From Azolla pinnata (Eukaryota; Streptophyta; Polypodiopsida; Salviniales; Salviniaceae), in NCBI GenBank assembly GCA_037176905.1, contig JBBBWG010023334.1, forward strand, positions 92,211 to 156,210: a stretch of 64,000 nucleotides of DNA, given 5' to 3'. Positions 1-18,724 of this stretch are shown piece after piece (within the stretch, counting starts at the first letter, position 1; each line of letters begins with the position of its first letter). The translations under genes were made by a program, and so were the position numbers. The notes beneath the pieces were generated by a model, which saw only the letters and a program-made list of their open reading frames with translations, was not told the DNA's origin and did not search any database.

Positions 1-1835
1 TCATCATCATCATACTAATATTGATCCTGATCCTAATGATGATGATGCCATTGATGATGATGACACGTTTCCAAATCTAAGCCCTGCTGCATTCGTACAA
101 GATCCCCATTGTATTCATGCTTTGGTGTTGCTCAGTCTATTACCACCTCGAGACTTGGAACCGAAAGATTGGCATTGAACCGAAATAATTCAACAATGAG
201 GGCAAGATACAGATTTTGAAGCACAAGAGCGCCAAAGACAAAGATAGACAAGATAAACTACATTCGATGCAACCCTGTAATCAATTTTCGCTTCTAAGCC
301 TCGTATTGCTGCTCTCGAACAACAAGATTATTTAACGGCAGCTAAATAGGTCCCAATGGCACAAAGCTCTTGTCAAGGCACAAAGATCTAAACATGCATC
401 ACAACACAGATTGGATTCTGAACATTTATTTTGTCTCCACACATCAAAGCTTGGACACAGCTTCAAGATGATGCAGGATTTAGGCAAAAGGCCCAAGTAC
501 CTCCCCCATTCAGTATGAAAAACATCACAACATTTCATCAGGGCTTACAATCTCACAGATAGTGATTTCAAAAACTCCAACCTCAATTCCAACATTGAAG
601 ATCATTCAGCAGCGACCAACTCCTTCATACAGACTGAAATTGCATCTCTCTTCTTTGAATGATGCGACAGCATTATACTGTATAGCCTAAAATAAAATTA
701 CACCAGCAAAGTCATCAAAATAACAGTATTCTTATTGTATCCATGATGCTAGATATATTCCAATTCAGCTCTTTTGGGAGATTCTGGATCAAGGTCATCT
801 GAATTGTGCCTAACATTGAACCCCTACCATTCCACATCTCTACCTTGATACACTTTGACATATATATGTTCAGTACATACAGACATCGAGAACAAGAGAA
901 ACAAACATCAAACATGCAGACATACACACATAAGATAGACAAATATGCATACATGTATTACATATAGAAGCTTTTTCTTCTTATTGGCAAAGAGCACACA
1001 ATGATGCCCCCCCAAAGTCTTTCCTTGGTTTGAGAACCTTGTGTCACCTATAACATTTGTTACGGATTTGAAAAGAAAGCTTGCAAAAGAATAAAACATT
1101 GGTTTTCATACACCATAGCCACTGGTACATATTCGGAGGCCGAGCAGATAATACAGTCCCTACTTCTGTGTCTGGTTTTTTTTTTGTGGCAATCACACAA
1201 TTGTTAAGAGGGCATAAACCTACCCCTCTTAAGTACAAAGAAGAGAAACTACCTCTCCCATTCCCCTCCAACTGCTCTACATAGAACTGACAATGTCTTA
1301 TGCTTTTGACAAGAGGGCTCTTGGAAGTCGGATCAAAGAAAAAAGAGGATATAACAGCTTTTTTCCCTTCTGGTCTGTTTTGTTAGGCTAGTTTTCTTTG
1401 GTTTTTCTTTCTGACCTTCAAAGATACAGCAAATTTATTGCTGGATCAAAACCCAACTCGAAATAATAATAATAATAAAGGAAAGAAAAGAAAAAGAAGT
1501 GGCAAGCCAAGCTATTCCCCAAGTCCTAAACAAACCTCATCCCCATTCAATCAACAACATTCTTCAAGAAAAATGGAAAAGAAAGAAAATGTACAGAAAA
1601 CCTCCCTTTGAAAGGCGACAGAAGAAGAAAATAAAGAGTGGAGCATATGGCTTTTTTCAGGGTGGGACGAATTTTGCTTCTTCTCGACGACTCAACATGT
1701 AAGTAGATTATGTATTATATAGATGTATATATCTTATCGGAGACATTGTGGTGCCAAAACCAAGACGTGAAGAAAAAAGACGACAGACCTCCTCTATGTA
1801 GCTAAGGGCAGTTTTTTCATTCTGTCTCTTCAACT
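1..1835. other. Left flank: no supported gene; 3' flank of the kinase gene
   Basis: No conserved protein could be recognised here. A short frame on the + strand, open from the left edge to a TGA at 176-178, reads as an Asp-rich stretch. It could be the tail of a gene outside the window, but nothing in it is diagnostic. The rest is AT-rich and probably includes the 3' UTR of the kinase gene, which is transcribed leftwards. A short AAT run lies near 1462-1478. I see no RNA gene. Confidence 0.3.
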
Positions 1836-9015
<7,180 letters not shown>

Positions 9016-9555
9016 GATGATGATGATGACGATGATGACGATTCCGACGGCAAGGAAGAAGAAGCAGAAGAAGCAAAACAGAAAAGTAGAAGCTGTATTA
9101 TAGGAAGGAGAGATGCGATGCGTTACGAGCTGTACAAAAGAAGTCTAGAGAGAGTGAAGCCGGTGTACAGATATGCTTGCGTCGGAAGGAAACGCTAATC
9201 TGCTGGGAGGGGGAGGGGGAAGGGAAGGGCTGCAGGCCGAACCCTAAAACAGGTATAGATCAGATCAGAAAACCGCGTAGGTAAAGCGAGCGAGACAAAG
9301 ACCCGGGAGGAAATGGGGAGGGGGGGGGGGGGGGTGCGGGGGGGAAAAGAAACCCTAGTCAGAGGGCAGAGGATCGAAAGAAATCTTCATCAGGGAGGAG
9401 AGATCTGAAAGACCCGAAACAGAAACTGGAAGAGGAAGAGGCTAGGGAGAAGAAGAAGCAGCAGCAGCAGCCATTTCGGGGAGGCGGAGAAATCCTCTCT
9501 TGCGAGGCGTCCTTCTGTCTGTGTCTCCTTCCTTTCGTTTGAATCCTACCAAAAG

Positions 9556-9830
9556 ATGGAGGAGGAGGAGGAGGAGGAGGAGGAGGAGGAGCAGCAGGAA
9601 GAGGAGGAAGAAGAAGAAGAAGAAGATGATGATGATGATGATGATGAGGACGATGACGACGACGAAGCACAGAGACAGGATAGAGCTTTCCTCTTCCTTT
9701 CCTCTTCCTCTTCTTCTTCTTCTTCTTCTTCTGCAGCTGCAGCAGCAGCTTCTTCCTCTTCCTCTTCTTCTTCTTCTTCTTCTTCTTCTTCTTCTTCGTC
9801 GTCGTCGTCGTCGTCGTCTTCCCCGATCTG
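9556..9830. repeat. Opposed GAG/GAA/GAT and CTT trinucleotide tracts upstream of the kinase gene
   Basis: On the + strand a purine block (GAG, then GAA, then GAT/GAC; about 9556-9665) is followed by a pyrimidine block (CTT/TCG; about 9698-9826). The two halves are partly complementary, so they form an imperfect long inverted repeat. They lie about 0.5-0.8 kb upstream of the kinase start codon, in promoter or 5' UTR. A G-rich run lies at 9311-9345. Immediately to the right (9850-9906) are two direct copies of CGTCAAGTCTGACTGA followed by GGCGCCGTC. Open frames here (poly-Glu, poly-Ser, poly-Leu) are simple-sequence artefacts. Confidence 0.85.
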
Positions 9831-9955
9831 CTGCGCGTTCCGCTTGACTTGACGGCGACGTCAAGTCTGACTGAAGGCGCCGTCAAGTCTGACTGACGGC
9901 GCCGTCCCAAGCGGTATGTGTGCATTGCAAGAGTGTGTTCACACGCCTGTGTGTG

Positions 9956-10062
9956 TCTGTGTACGTACGTATGTATGTACGTATGTATGCACGTATGTAT
10001 GTACGTATCTATGTACGTATCTATGTACGTATGTATGTATGTATGTATGTGTGTATGCCTCT
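9956..10062. repeat. GTAT/GTAC tetranucleotide microsatellite
   Basis: A run of TATG and TACG units between the kinase 5' region and the PPAN 3' flank. Simple sequence with no coding content. Confidence 0.9.
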
Positions 10063-12011
10063 TATGTGTGTGTATTTTTTGTGGGTGTGCATAGCATGCC
10101 TTACATACACAGGCACATGCATGCAGACAACGCATGTCGGATGCCATCGTGCTCTTCGGATCGGATCGATGGATGCATCAGGCGCCTGCTTTCCAGTTTT
10201 TAGAAGCCCGATCGGGGGGACAGTAGAAGCCGAAAACTGGAGTCCCGGATCGCGATGCGCAGAGCGAATAAGCCCGGCATTCCTGCGCTAACACACCAGC
10301 GATGCGGAGAATGCGTATGTGTGCGTTCTGATGCTGCTGTCCGCAGATCCGCGAAGTAGCGAGAAAGCGGAAACAGAGGGAGAAGTCCGGAACTGTGGGG
10401 CTTCAGATCGGCGGAGGCTGTGTAAAAGCTTTTTGGTTATCCGACTGCTGCAGATGTCGTTTGCCCCGAATGGGATGGCGTGAATACAAATCTCGACGAT
10501 TCTTGGGCTCGCGACTATCTGTTTTCGCGATCTGACTTTTTCTGGACTTGGCCCCCTGAGGCCACGTACCATCGCTATTAGAAACGTCTGCAAAGTCCCG
10601 AGCTCATGAATCCATGCTACAAACTGCAGAGTTGACAAAACCTTCCATGAGAAATTTGATTTTTAAGACGGAGCAAATGATATAAAATAAGCCAACTCCG
10701 GTTTCACTAGATCAAGAAAATCGACGATCCTTTGCTTACAGGAAGGATGTGATCGCAACCAGAGGGAATGAAATCGCTCCAAGAAGCTGATTATGACAAA
10801 TTAACGAGATTATTAGCACTGTAGAATTACATAGCGGTTCTTATCGAAAAAGAAAATGCTTTTATGCGTTGCTGTTGTACGCCGTTTTTTCGTCATGTGT
10901 TCTAAACAGTTTAGCTGATCTTGATTTTGTATCTTCTCTTTCTTAACTAATGGAAGGGTCTTGTTCATAAAAGAAAGAAGAGGATGGATTTGGCATTTGT
11001 TTCGAATTCCGTTGGTGCTTGAAAAATCAAGCATTGTTGCATAATAATTAATAGACAGATCATGGATGAAAAGACCAGATACATTCAGATGAAAACCAAA
11101 CTCCACTCTTCATCCCTAAAAAACTGCAACCAAAATCTGACCTTTGATGCCTTCAGCACAGAACCTTGCTCATCCAAGTCTGTGCATAGACAATCAAAGT
11201 GTCTAATCTTCTTTCTGCAATTTTCCAGGGCTACCCACAAGCTTCCAAAAGGTGAAGTGATCTGTAGACAAGGCTGCATAACTGAACTGATGAACCACAA
11301 GCACAATTTTAGATTTTGTGGGTGGTCACTGGTCACCCCACAGCCTTTGTAACAAAACCAATCTCCAGCATTGACAAGACTTTGCCATAGAGGTGGAAAA
11401 GATGAGTTAGCAATCACATCACTTCCATCAAAGAAAACTTTGTTTACCCACAGATTACCAAAGTAATATCAGAAACAAGGAACAAACCAGTGGGAGATGC
11501 ATCTTCCAAACAGTAAATTCTACATAGACCGATAGATAAGCATTCGGAAAAAAGCCAAGAAAATAGATAGAAGTAGGATACATAACAAATTACTTTCCTC
11601 ACCAACTACTTGGAGATACTCGTGATCATTGACGAGTCACATCCCACAATCACATTTCCTATGCATCATGCCCAGCCATTTCTGCTGGGTCTAAGAGATG
11701 CATGTCCCTTCATGTAAGCGGTGCCCAAAATTTATTCCTTGGGTGTAGCACGAACAATTGCACACAATTTATTCATGTTTGCAAACTTGAAACGACACAA
11801 AAAAGTAGCGGGCACTTTAGTCCTGGATTGTCGTTACTTTGATTACGATGAGATCGATTACTTGGAACCAAATTTCGCATTGATGTTTTAGATCTCTACC
11901 ATAGTGAGCCCAAATGAGAGCTCTTCAGCAAATACTGCCCAGAAAAAGTGCAAAGCCGCAAATGGCATCCGCAGGCTGGGTCAATACAATGATTATCCTC
12001 AAAACTGTTCC
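10063..12011. other. Intergenic: kinase upstream region and PPAN 3' flank; no gene recognised
   Basis: Between the microsatellite and the PPAN stop codon I found only scattered open frames shorter than about 120 codons. A 110-codon frame on the - strand (11085-11417) matches nothing I know. The part nearest 12011 probably holds the PPAN 3' UTR, and the part near 10100-10600 may be distal kinase promoter. Confidence 0.35.
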
Positions 12012-15000
12012 TCAACCTGTCCGTCTCTTTTTGTTCCTTGTCAGGCTGGATCTTCTGCTAATATCCTCTTTCCTCTTCCTCTGAGACACAATTTTGTCTG
12101 CCATGCCATTACCCGTGTAATTCTTTCCTGATGCTTTCTTTCCCTTCGCTTCAAATCCCCTGTTATCATTGCTACTTGACCTTTTTCTTTTGGCCTTCAT
12201 TTCCACCGCCTTCAATCCAATTCTTTTACTTGACGATGGCTTTTGAGTTCTATTACTGCTTAGAAATTCTGAAATACAGGACCAATGCAGAAGCATAAAT
12301 TGAGAAACCAAAACCACCATGATACAACAAAATTTTCAGTCTCACTAAATTAGGTTCATTAACCTGCATCAGGCTCTTGTCCAGTTTCTTGTTTGTACCA
12401 GTAAGCATCATCCTTCTCATCCTCTGGATCCTCCGCTGCAGTATTGCTAGCATGATTTTCGTAAATCCTTCTCTGCTTCTTCTTTTGAGCTTGTTTCAAT
12501 AGCCTGTGGGTAGTATTTTAGAGGCACAGCAATTACGATAAAAACTTTCTTCGGACAAGGTGAAAGCATGGCTTACTCTTTTCTCTTGACATTCGCTTCT
12601 TGCTCTGCTCGCCGTTGCTTCCGCAGCTCCTCTTTATGCTCCTTACTTTCTCTCAATTCAGCGATCTCCTCTGGGCTCTTTTTTACTAAAAACAATGACC
12701 CCTTCAAGACTTGATTATTGTAGTATTTACGTAATTCCTTGATAGACTTTAATTTCTTTATTAGACCTACCTAATGAAACAAGGTAAAATATTTTCTCCC
12801 CTATAATATTAGCTGTAATCATTTGTTCATATTCAGGACAAATGACTGAATTTCAGCCTGTGCTTTTAAAAGCGATTCAAGAAGTAATGATATGGTCCAA
12901 ATTAATCACAATTTAGACATAAAGATAGTAGTACATAATAATTAAAAAAAAACTTACTGTATTCATGAAAAATAATAGCACCCGAGCACAGACCCTCCTC
13001 AACCTTCACAAGCTGCAGGGTCATACGTGGGCCAATCTCTTGGAGTTTTACAGCACATTTTTGAGAATGTCGATTTATTCGCCCAACATCACTAGCCAAC
13101 CGAACAGTTGAAGCTTCATCTTCTGCCTCACTTTCTGATCCATATCCTGCCCTAAACAAGGTCCAAAACTGGTTTAGGACGGGTTGACAAGTGCGCCAGC
13201 ACATGATGAACCAATTGCTTAAAGACAGTGGAAATGCTTCTTGAACAAGTGATGAGAAAAAAAGCTTGTTACATTTGAAACTTTGATGAGCCTCCAACTT
13301 GTTAGAAGTGAAAAATAAGAAATCGAATAGAACAAAAGATAGAGTCGTATCTTCAGTTTTGTCGAGAAACACCAAATATGGTGTACAGTTTACAAGTGTA
13401 CAAAGTATGTAATCTACTTCCTCCAGATACTGCATACTAAACATAGTATTGCCTTAAGTACACATTGTATGAAATCCACTGCCTCCTTTCTATGTTATAC
13501 TTGTTTTGAACTTTCTACTCGTTTTTTGTTGTATAGAAGTGATGTAATCCCATGGATATAGGAGACATTTTCTGAGGAAATCCAGCAGATGCAACCTAAA
13601 AACATCTATATGTGAATTCTTCCCAAGAGTGTGCAATGTTTTGTCGATGTATGCCTTCCAGCAAGCGTGTCAATTTTAGAAATGTTCCAACTAGTGTTAT
13701 AATCATTCCTATTCCTTTAATGAACCCATTTCAGATATATGATACATTCATTTGCTACAGGTAGGTGGCTTCAGAAAAAAGTTACTATTCAAATGTTTAA
13801 TGTGATTGAATCAAGTTACATACTTTGTAACAAAATCGCTGACATCGTTGAAACTCCTCAAGTCAGGAATTTTGCGATTCTGGACCAATTTTCTCAGGGG
13901 TCGTGATACCCCTGAAGGTTGAAGATTAATCGAGTAGTGCCGAAACTCAATGAGCTTTGTCTCCTTATTATAACTCAGAAGAACAACCCGTTGGCATGTT
14001 GCTAACTTGACCTGTCAGAACAAGATAAGGTTTCAATGAGCACACTAAGATAAGGTTTCAATGAGCACAAAGGTATCAATGCAGATAAATAGCTTGTAGA
14101 AACAAGCTTTTTGCTGAAAAACTGAAGCTATCAGCTTCTACTAGCTACCTAGCTGAACAAACCTTCCAGAAAAGGAAATTTTAACAAGAATCTGTAAATC
14201 AGAGTTATAAGTTAATGATAGTTAGCTAGTAACCAAGCCTTCTGGAGCATATATCAGAACCAGAAGCTATAGTGATTAGCTTGTAAAACTAGAACAGAAC
14301 ACATGAGTTCGTCGTAAATTTGTGAACAAGGCTTTCCATAGGAAAATATGGAGATTGCACACAACTTACAGTGTTGACATTGATAGCTGGAAAAATATTT
14401 TGGAACATGGTAGTTGTGAGTTTGAGATGTTCTTCTTCTCCACCAAAACCAGCCAAAACTATCTGCAACAAGCTATTTCTTCAATACACGTGTATACATA
14501 TACCAAAACAGAGATCATTGGAACTGTTCACATATCTTACCAATGGAGAATTCTTATAAAGGCCAACAGGATCTCGTGGTCGTATCTGAGCTCTTGCGAT
14601 ATCTGAATCTAATGAATAAGAATGAATTTTGAAGGTCAAGGTTGGTCCTCGAGGACATCGAGCTAGCCTGAGATATGAGGATTTTTCTGTATGCGACAAA
14701 ATGAGGAAATGCGATACTCCGAGCAGGCCAGCAACATGTATAAAATCCTTCACAGAGTTTCTTTTCTTCTCCTGTTATAATAAAAGAGAGTCATGTTTCA
14801 CATGATATTTGCTCTATACATGTATCCTAATATGTAAAATACTACACACACAATACATGTACTCTACCTGCGTTTTCAAAAAGATTACGATGTCAATCCT
14901 ACTTGAAATACACTTAACACACACAGAATACACCAGACACTACTAATATATCTGTAGCTTCTACTGGATGGTTCTACAAATTGGATACAACGATTTAATA

Positions 15001-16294
15001 CAAGAATCCCGCATAAAACTTCACTAAATATCCAAAAGTAGTGCTTGATGAGCAAAATATCGTTTTTAATGAGAATATTACCTTACTGTGTAAAGATAAC
15101 ATAAAATCCTTGTGAAATGTATAGAATTCTTGGAATGTATAGAAACACATTGAGCAGCTTTAGATTTTGCAGTTCTAAAACGTAGAACACATGTTAGATA
15201 CCCAAAACATGTTTTATAAAGATGTGTTATTTAAAGACTGTACGTGACTAAGAGAGAATATATTTATCCAGATAAAGAGAATGTATAAAAACACATTAAA
15301 CCGCTTTGAAATTGGAGTTCTAAAACGTAGAATACACTTATTGAGTATTCTAAACACGTTTTATAAAGGTGCGCTATTTAAAAGCCGTACAAGTCCAAGA
15401 TGGCATATATTTTTCCAGAAAGGGAATGTATAAAAACAAAATGAACAGCTTTAAAATTGCAGTTACACATGCGCGACAGAAATGTCCTTGCAACGCATGG
15501 CAAATGAAATAAACTGAATAAACGGAAGTACACAAACCCTAAATCCTAAACCTTTATAGACTTATCTATAGTAGCACATAACATACAAAGTAAACTCAAT
15601 CAAGAGCAGTACACTGAACCCTAAATCGCAACCATCATACACTCAACTTTGCAGACAGGTCGCACATGAAGTAAACTGAATGACGAGCATTGTTCCTAAA
15701 TCCTACGCATTCAACCCTCACTGCTGTTCAACAATATATCCTGAATTTTGACGGATATATATGCCTGGCTTCAATGATGTATGCATGTATGCTTGCGCGT
15801 GCACATAACTGTGTGTATCTGGCAGCATTACAGAAGCATTACCTTTTTCTCATTTGCAAACTCAGCACATAGATGATAACCAGGTATGAGCTAAAGCTCG
15901 GACTATTAAATTGAGAAGATTTCCACTACTTCATTGCAGAACCGGTAGGATCTGAAGCAGGTTCAGTGGCACAATGCCTACGAAAGAGGAAGCTCCAAAA
16001 CACTTCTCCAATCAATCAATGCTTTACCTTGAGATGAATAGCAGTGTGCGGCTGCATGAGCTTGCGAAGATCGTGCTGGAGCTGCCGAAGAAGAGGAGGA
16101 AGCCTGCCTCTCCCGATCACGAAGCTCCGGGGAACTTTCTCGGATTCTCCTTCTACATGAAGAGGGTCCTGGGTGTGCTTCTTCTTCTGCAGAAGACAAA
16201 AAGAATCGGTCAGAGGCAGAAGCAGAAGCAGAAGCAGAAGCAGAAGCAGAAGCAGAGGCGGATGCAGAGAGAATACCCGCCGCGTGCGTCCCAT
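12012..16294 (-). CDS. PPAN: Peter Pan/SSF1-like Brix-domain protein (60S ribosome biogenesis)
   Basis: Exons: 16277-16294, 16028-16186, 14541-14771, 14370-14462, 13824-14011, 12958-13151, 12577-12766, 12364-12503, 12012-12268. They total 1470 nt (489 aa) with consistent phases. The protein has the Brix-family PPAN sequence: VPRSFVIGRGRLPPLLRQL, DLRKLMQPHTAIHLKEKKR, KDFIHVAGLLGVSHFLIL, HLKLTTTMFQNIFPAINV, and the C-terminal Brix element IGPRMTLQLVKVEEGLCSG, followed by a Lys/Arg-rich tail with nuclear or nucleolar localisation character. Family knowledge: SSF1/PPAN binds pre-60S particles in the nucleolus. The first coding exon has only six codons (MGRTRR), and the next intron is about 90 nt and filled by CTTCTG repeats. 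Exon 7 carries a lysine-rich segment (LIKKLKSIKELRKYY) between the Brix core and the PEEIAELRES tail element; its acceptor at 12766 was chosen because the competing site would break the frame. Confidence 0.93.
15110..15465. repeat. About 146-bp tandem repeat, 2.5 copies, in a PPAN intron
   Basis: Diverged units begin with GAATGTATA near 15133, 15280 and 15424, followed by AACACAT and an AGCTTT or CGCTTT motif. They sit in the large intron between the second and third coding exons. Looser related sequence with AGTAAACT motifs continues to about 15690. Confidence 0.75.
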
Positions 16295-16329
16295 AGCTCT
16301 CGATCCGACGGAGCGGTTTGGCAGGAGAG

Positions 16330-16462
16330 AAACCCTAGTGCCCACGAACCCTGAACCTTCAGAAACCCTAAAAAACAGAGCATCAAGAAGAAACACAGAG
16401 AAAGACATGAAAAACCCTAACTCTCAATATATTTGGCACGTGTTTGATCCATTTGACACGTG
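16330..16462. promoter_or_regulatory. telo-box and G-box motifs in the PPAN 5' region
   Basis: AAACCCTAA occurs exactly at 16363-16371 and 16412-16420, and AAACCCTAG at 16330-16338, all within 130 bp upstream of the PPAN start codon. Two CACGTG G-boxes lie at 16437-16442 and 16457-16462. The telo box is an established element of plant ribosomal-protein and ribosome-biogenesis promoters, which fits PPAN. That these copies act as such is inference from sequence and position. Confidence 0.6.
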
Positions 16463-16480
16463 CTACAAGTTATTAGGGAT

Positions 16481-16617
16481 GTAGGGTTTAGGGTTTAGGA
16501 ATTAGGGTTTTAGGGTTTAGGAATTAGGGTTTAGGGTTTAGGAATTAGGGTTTAGGGTTTAGGAATTAGGGTTTAGGGTTTAGGAATTAGGGTTTAGGAA
16601 TTAGGAATTAGGGTTCT
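16481..16617. repeat. Interstitial telomere-like repeat (TTTAGGG variants)
   Basis: About twenty 6- to 8-nt units alternate TTTAGGG with TTTAGGAA and TTAGGG, forming a 21-nt higher-order unit repeated about five times. It lies directly upstream of the PPAN telo boxes, about 190-320 bp from the start codon. Confidence 0.9.
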
Positions 16618-16619
16618 AA

Positions 16620-17370
16620 GACATGCGAGTTTTACGGAAAACATAGACATCGTTCGAAACTTGCGGAGCTCAAAACCTGTTCGAAACATAGACATCATTC
16701 GAAACTTTCTCATATAGTCGTGCTGCTTAGCTTAGTTCCTCTATAGAGTCAACCTGTCGATGCGTTGATTCACCAATACTAGACCGACCACGTGGATGGC
16801 AAGATCTATCCTTTTGCCAGGTCTGATTGGCTTGTTAGTTTGATCAACACGGTCTCCATTGTGGAAGTCACAACCGATCTTGATGGTCCAGGGAGAAGGA
16901 AGTCGTCTTCTACGACTTGTACAGCGGGACGGTAGATCATTACGTTGGCGATGTCCACGTGTAGGAAATGTATGGCTAAGGAACGCCCCACCGGTATATG
17001 CCCACCAACCTCAGGCATAAGCATGAATGGCCACATCAAGCGCCTCAACAATTCCCCAAAGTGTGTTGTTGGCCCAACAGGGTTTGTAGGACCTCATTAA
17101 AATCTCTTGACAAGGGCAATTTCGGGTAGGCCTCAAGGCCAAGGTTTGGATGCCGAATCGAACCAAAAGATTGGGACAAGCCGATCGATCCTTCATCGAA
17201 GTGTCATGCATCAGTAGCGAAATGCCGCAGATGCTAGTCGATGGCAGTGTTGCCTGGAAGCAGACCCCGACGAAGATAGTCTCCCTGATCAGTTATGTAA
17301 GCAACAGGAGGGAAACTGAAGAATTCAGACTGAACAATGCCGACTGATGATATATAGCAGAGCCAGAACG
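16620..17370. other. Unassigned intergenic stretch, more GC-rich than its flanks
   Basis: A short direct repeat (AACATAGACATC plus TTCGAAACT) occurs near 16640 and 16684. From about 16780 to 17340 the base composition becomes coding-like and several short overlapping frames are open on the - strand (16806-17051, 17011-17211), but I recognise no domain. It may be the remnant of a mobile element or of a gene; this is a guess. Confidence 0.25.
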
Positions 17371-17379
17371 TCCACCGCA

Positions 17380-18030
17380 TGCACGCATGCATGCACATAT
17401 ACATGCACATGCACACATGCACACACACATACATAGAGGTGCACAAACACATGCATACGCATGCACTTACGTTTTCTTGGTGAAATAAAAAGAGGCGGAG
17501 AGAAATGCGGCGTCCTAAAAGGCATCATTAGGATGCCATAAATTGCATACCCACTTATGTATGCATGTTCGCGGCGCATGCACGCACGCCCACATACATA
17601 CATGCCTACGCATTCCTACATGCATAGCCTTAGGATGCATGCATGCCATACGCATACATGCCTGATGTCCAACATGCATGCATGCGCACATGCTACACAT
17701 GCATGCATGCGCACATGCTACACATGCATGCATGCCGCACGTCCACATAAGATGCGCGCACGCATCCATGCATCCACACTTGCATACGCATGCGCGCACA
17801 TGCACACATCCACACCCGCATATACATACATGCGCGCACATACATACATGCACATCGATAGATGCATATGCATGCATACATAAATACAGACATGTACGCA
17901 TCGATGATGCCTATGCATACATACATAAATGCTGACGCACATGCACACATACTTGGATCGATCGATGCACATGCATGCTTAGCTATATAGATCGATGCAT
18001 ACACATGCATGCATGCATACATACGTACAT
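17380..18030. repeat. CATGCATG/CACATGC-rich alternating purine-pyrimidine tract
   Basis: About 650 bp dominated by ACATGC, GCATGC and TACATA words, interrupted by about 140 bp of ordinary sequence (17465-17560). It has many self-complementary CATGCATG octamers and some internal duplications, for example two adjacent copies of CATGCATGCATGCGCACATG near 17672-17715. Cys/His-rich and Ala/Cys-rich open frames on both strands are by-products of the repeat. It lies between divergently transcribed PPAN and MFP2. Confidence 0.85.
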
Positions 18031-18724
18031 GCATATCATCTGTGTACAACAAAATAAGAAGAAACCAAAAGAATATTTCCTTAAATTGCGACTTAACAAA
18101 ATTAGAATACAAATGAAAGCCTTTTTATATGGGCTTTGAACGAGTCTAAATTCCTAAGAAAATCGAACGAAAAGATATACAACAGTGGAATAAACAAATC
18201 ACCTGCAAAATTGTTTTCTGTTTTGGAGAACTTATTACCTGCATTTGTGATAAATAGTATAAAATAAGGGACTCAAATAAAAAATTATAAAAACGGGAGA
18301 AAACTGAACAAGAAAACGAAGAAAAAGAAGGTAAATAAAGAGCACGGATTTTTTTGCAAAAACAAGAGATTAAAAATAGAGAACGAAATCCGGTTTTGTT
18401 AATTTATTTTATATTTCCAGAATTAAAAGATTTATCCTTTCTTTTATCGTTTACGATGTAGTTAAGAAAAAAAAGGGTCTGATTATAATTTACAACTAAT
18501 GACAGGATATTTCTTGAAAAAAGAAGCGAAGGAAAATAGAAGAATTAAAAGAGAAGAAATAAATACGAATTTCCATTGAAGCGAAGTCGCCATTTCTGCT
18601 GAGATTGAAGAGGGAAAGCAAGATTGCAAGCGAGAAGAAGAAGAAGAAGAAGAACAAGAAGTGCAAGCAGCGGCAGAAGAAACAAAAGTCCTCAAGAACG
18701 GAAGCTTAATCTATTGATCTGGAT
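18031..18724. other. Upstream region and 5' leader of MFP2
   Basis: AT-rich sequence without a recognisable gene. A GAAGAAGAAG run at about 18634-18660 lies just upstream of the MFP2 start codon, probably in its 5' UTR. Confidence 0.4.

Noticed and set aside
9359-10147. 262-codon frame with poly-Lys, poly-Leu and poly-Pro and its mirror poly-Glu/poly-Ser frames
   Set aside because: Composition-driven by trinucleotide and tetranucleotide repeats; no conserved segment.
16016-16408. 130-codon frame with a poly-Leu run suggesting a signal peptide
   Set aside because: The Leu run is the CTTCTG intron of PPAN read through; the splice sites on either side restore the conserved PPAN N-terminus.
17515-18112. 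Cys/His/Ala-rich frames (108-139 codons)
   Set aside because: Products of the CATGCATG/CACATGC repeat; they are open on both strands with the same artefactual composition.
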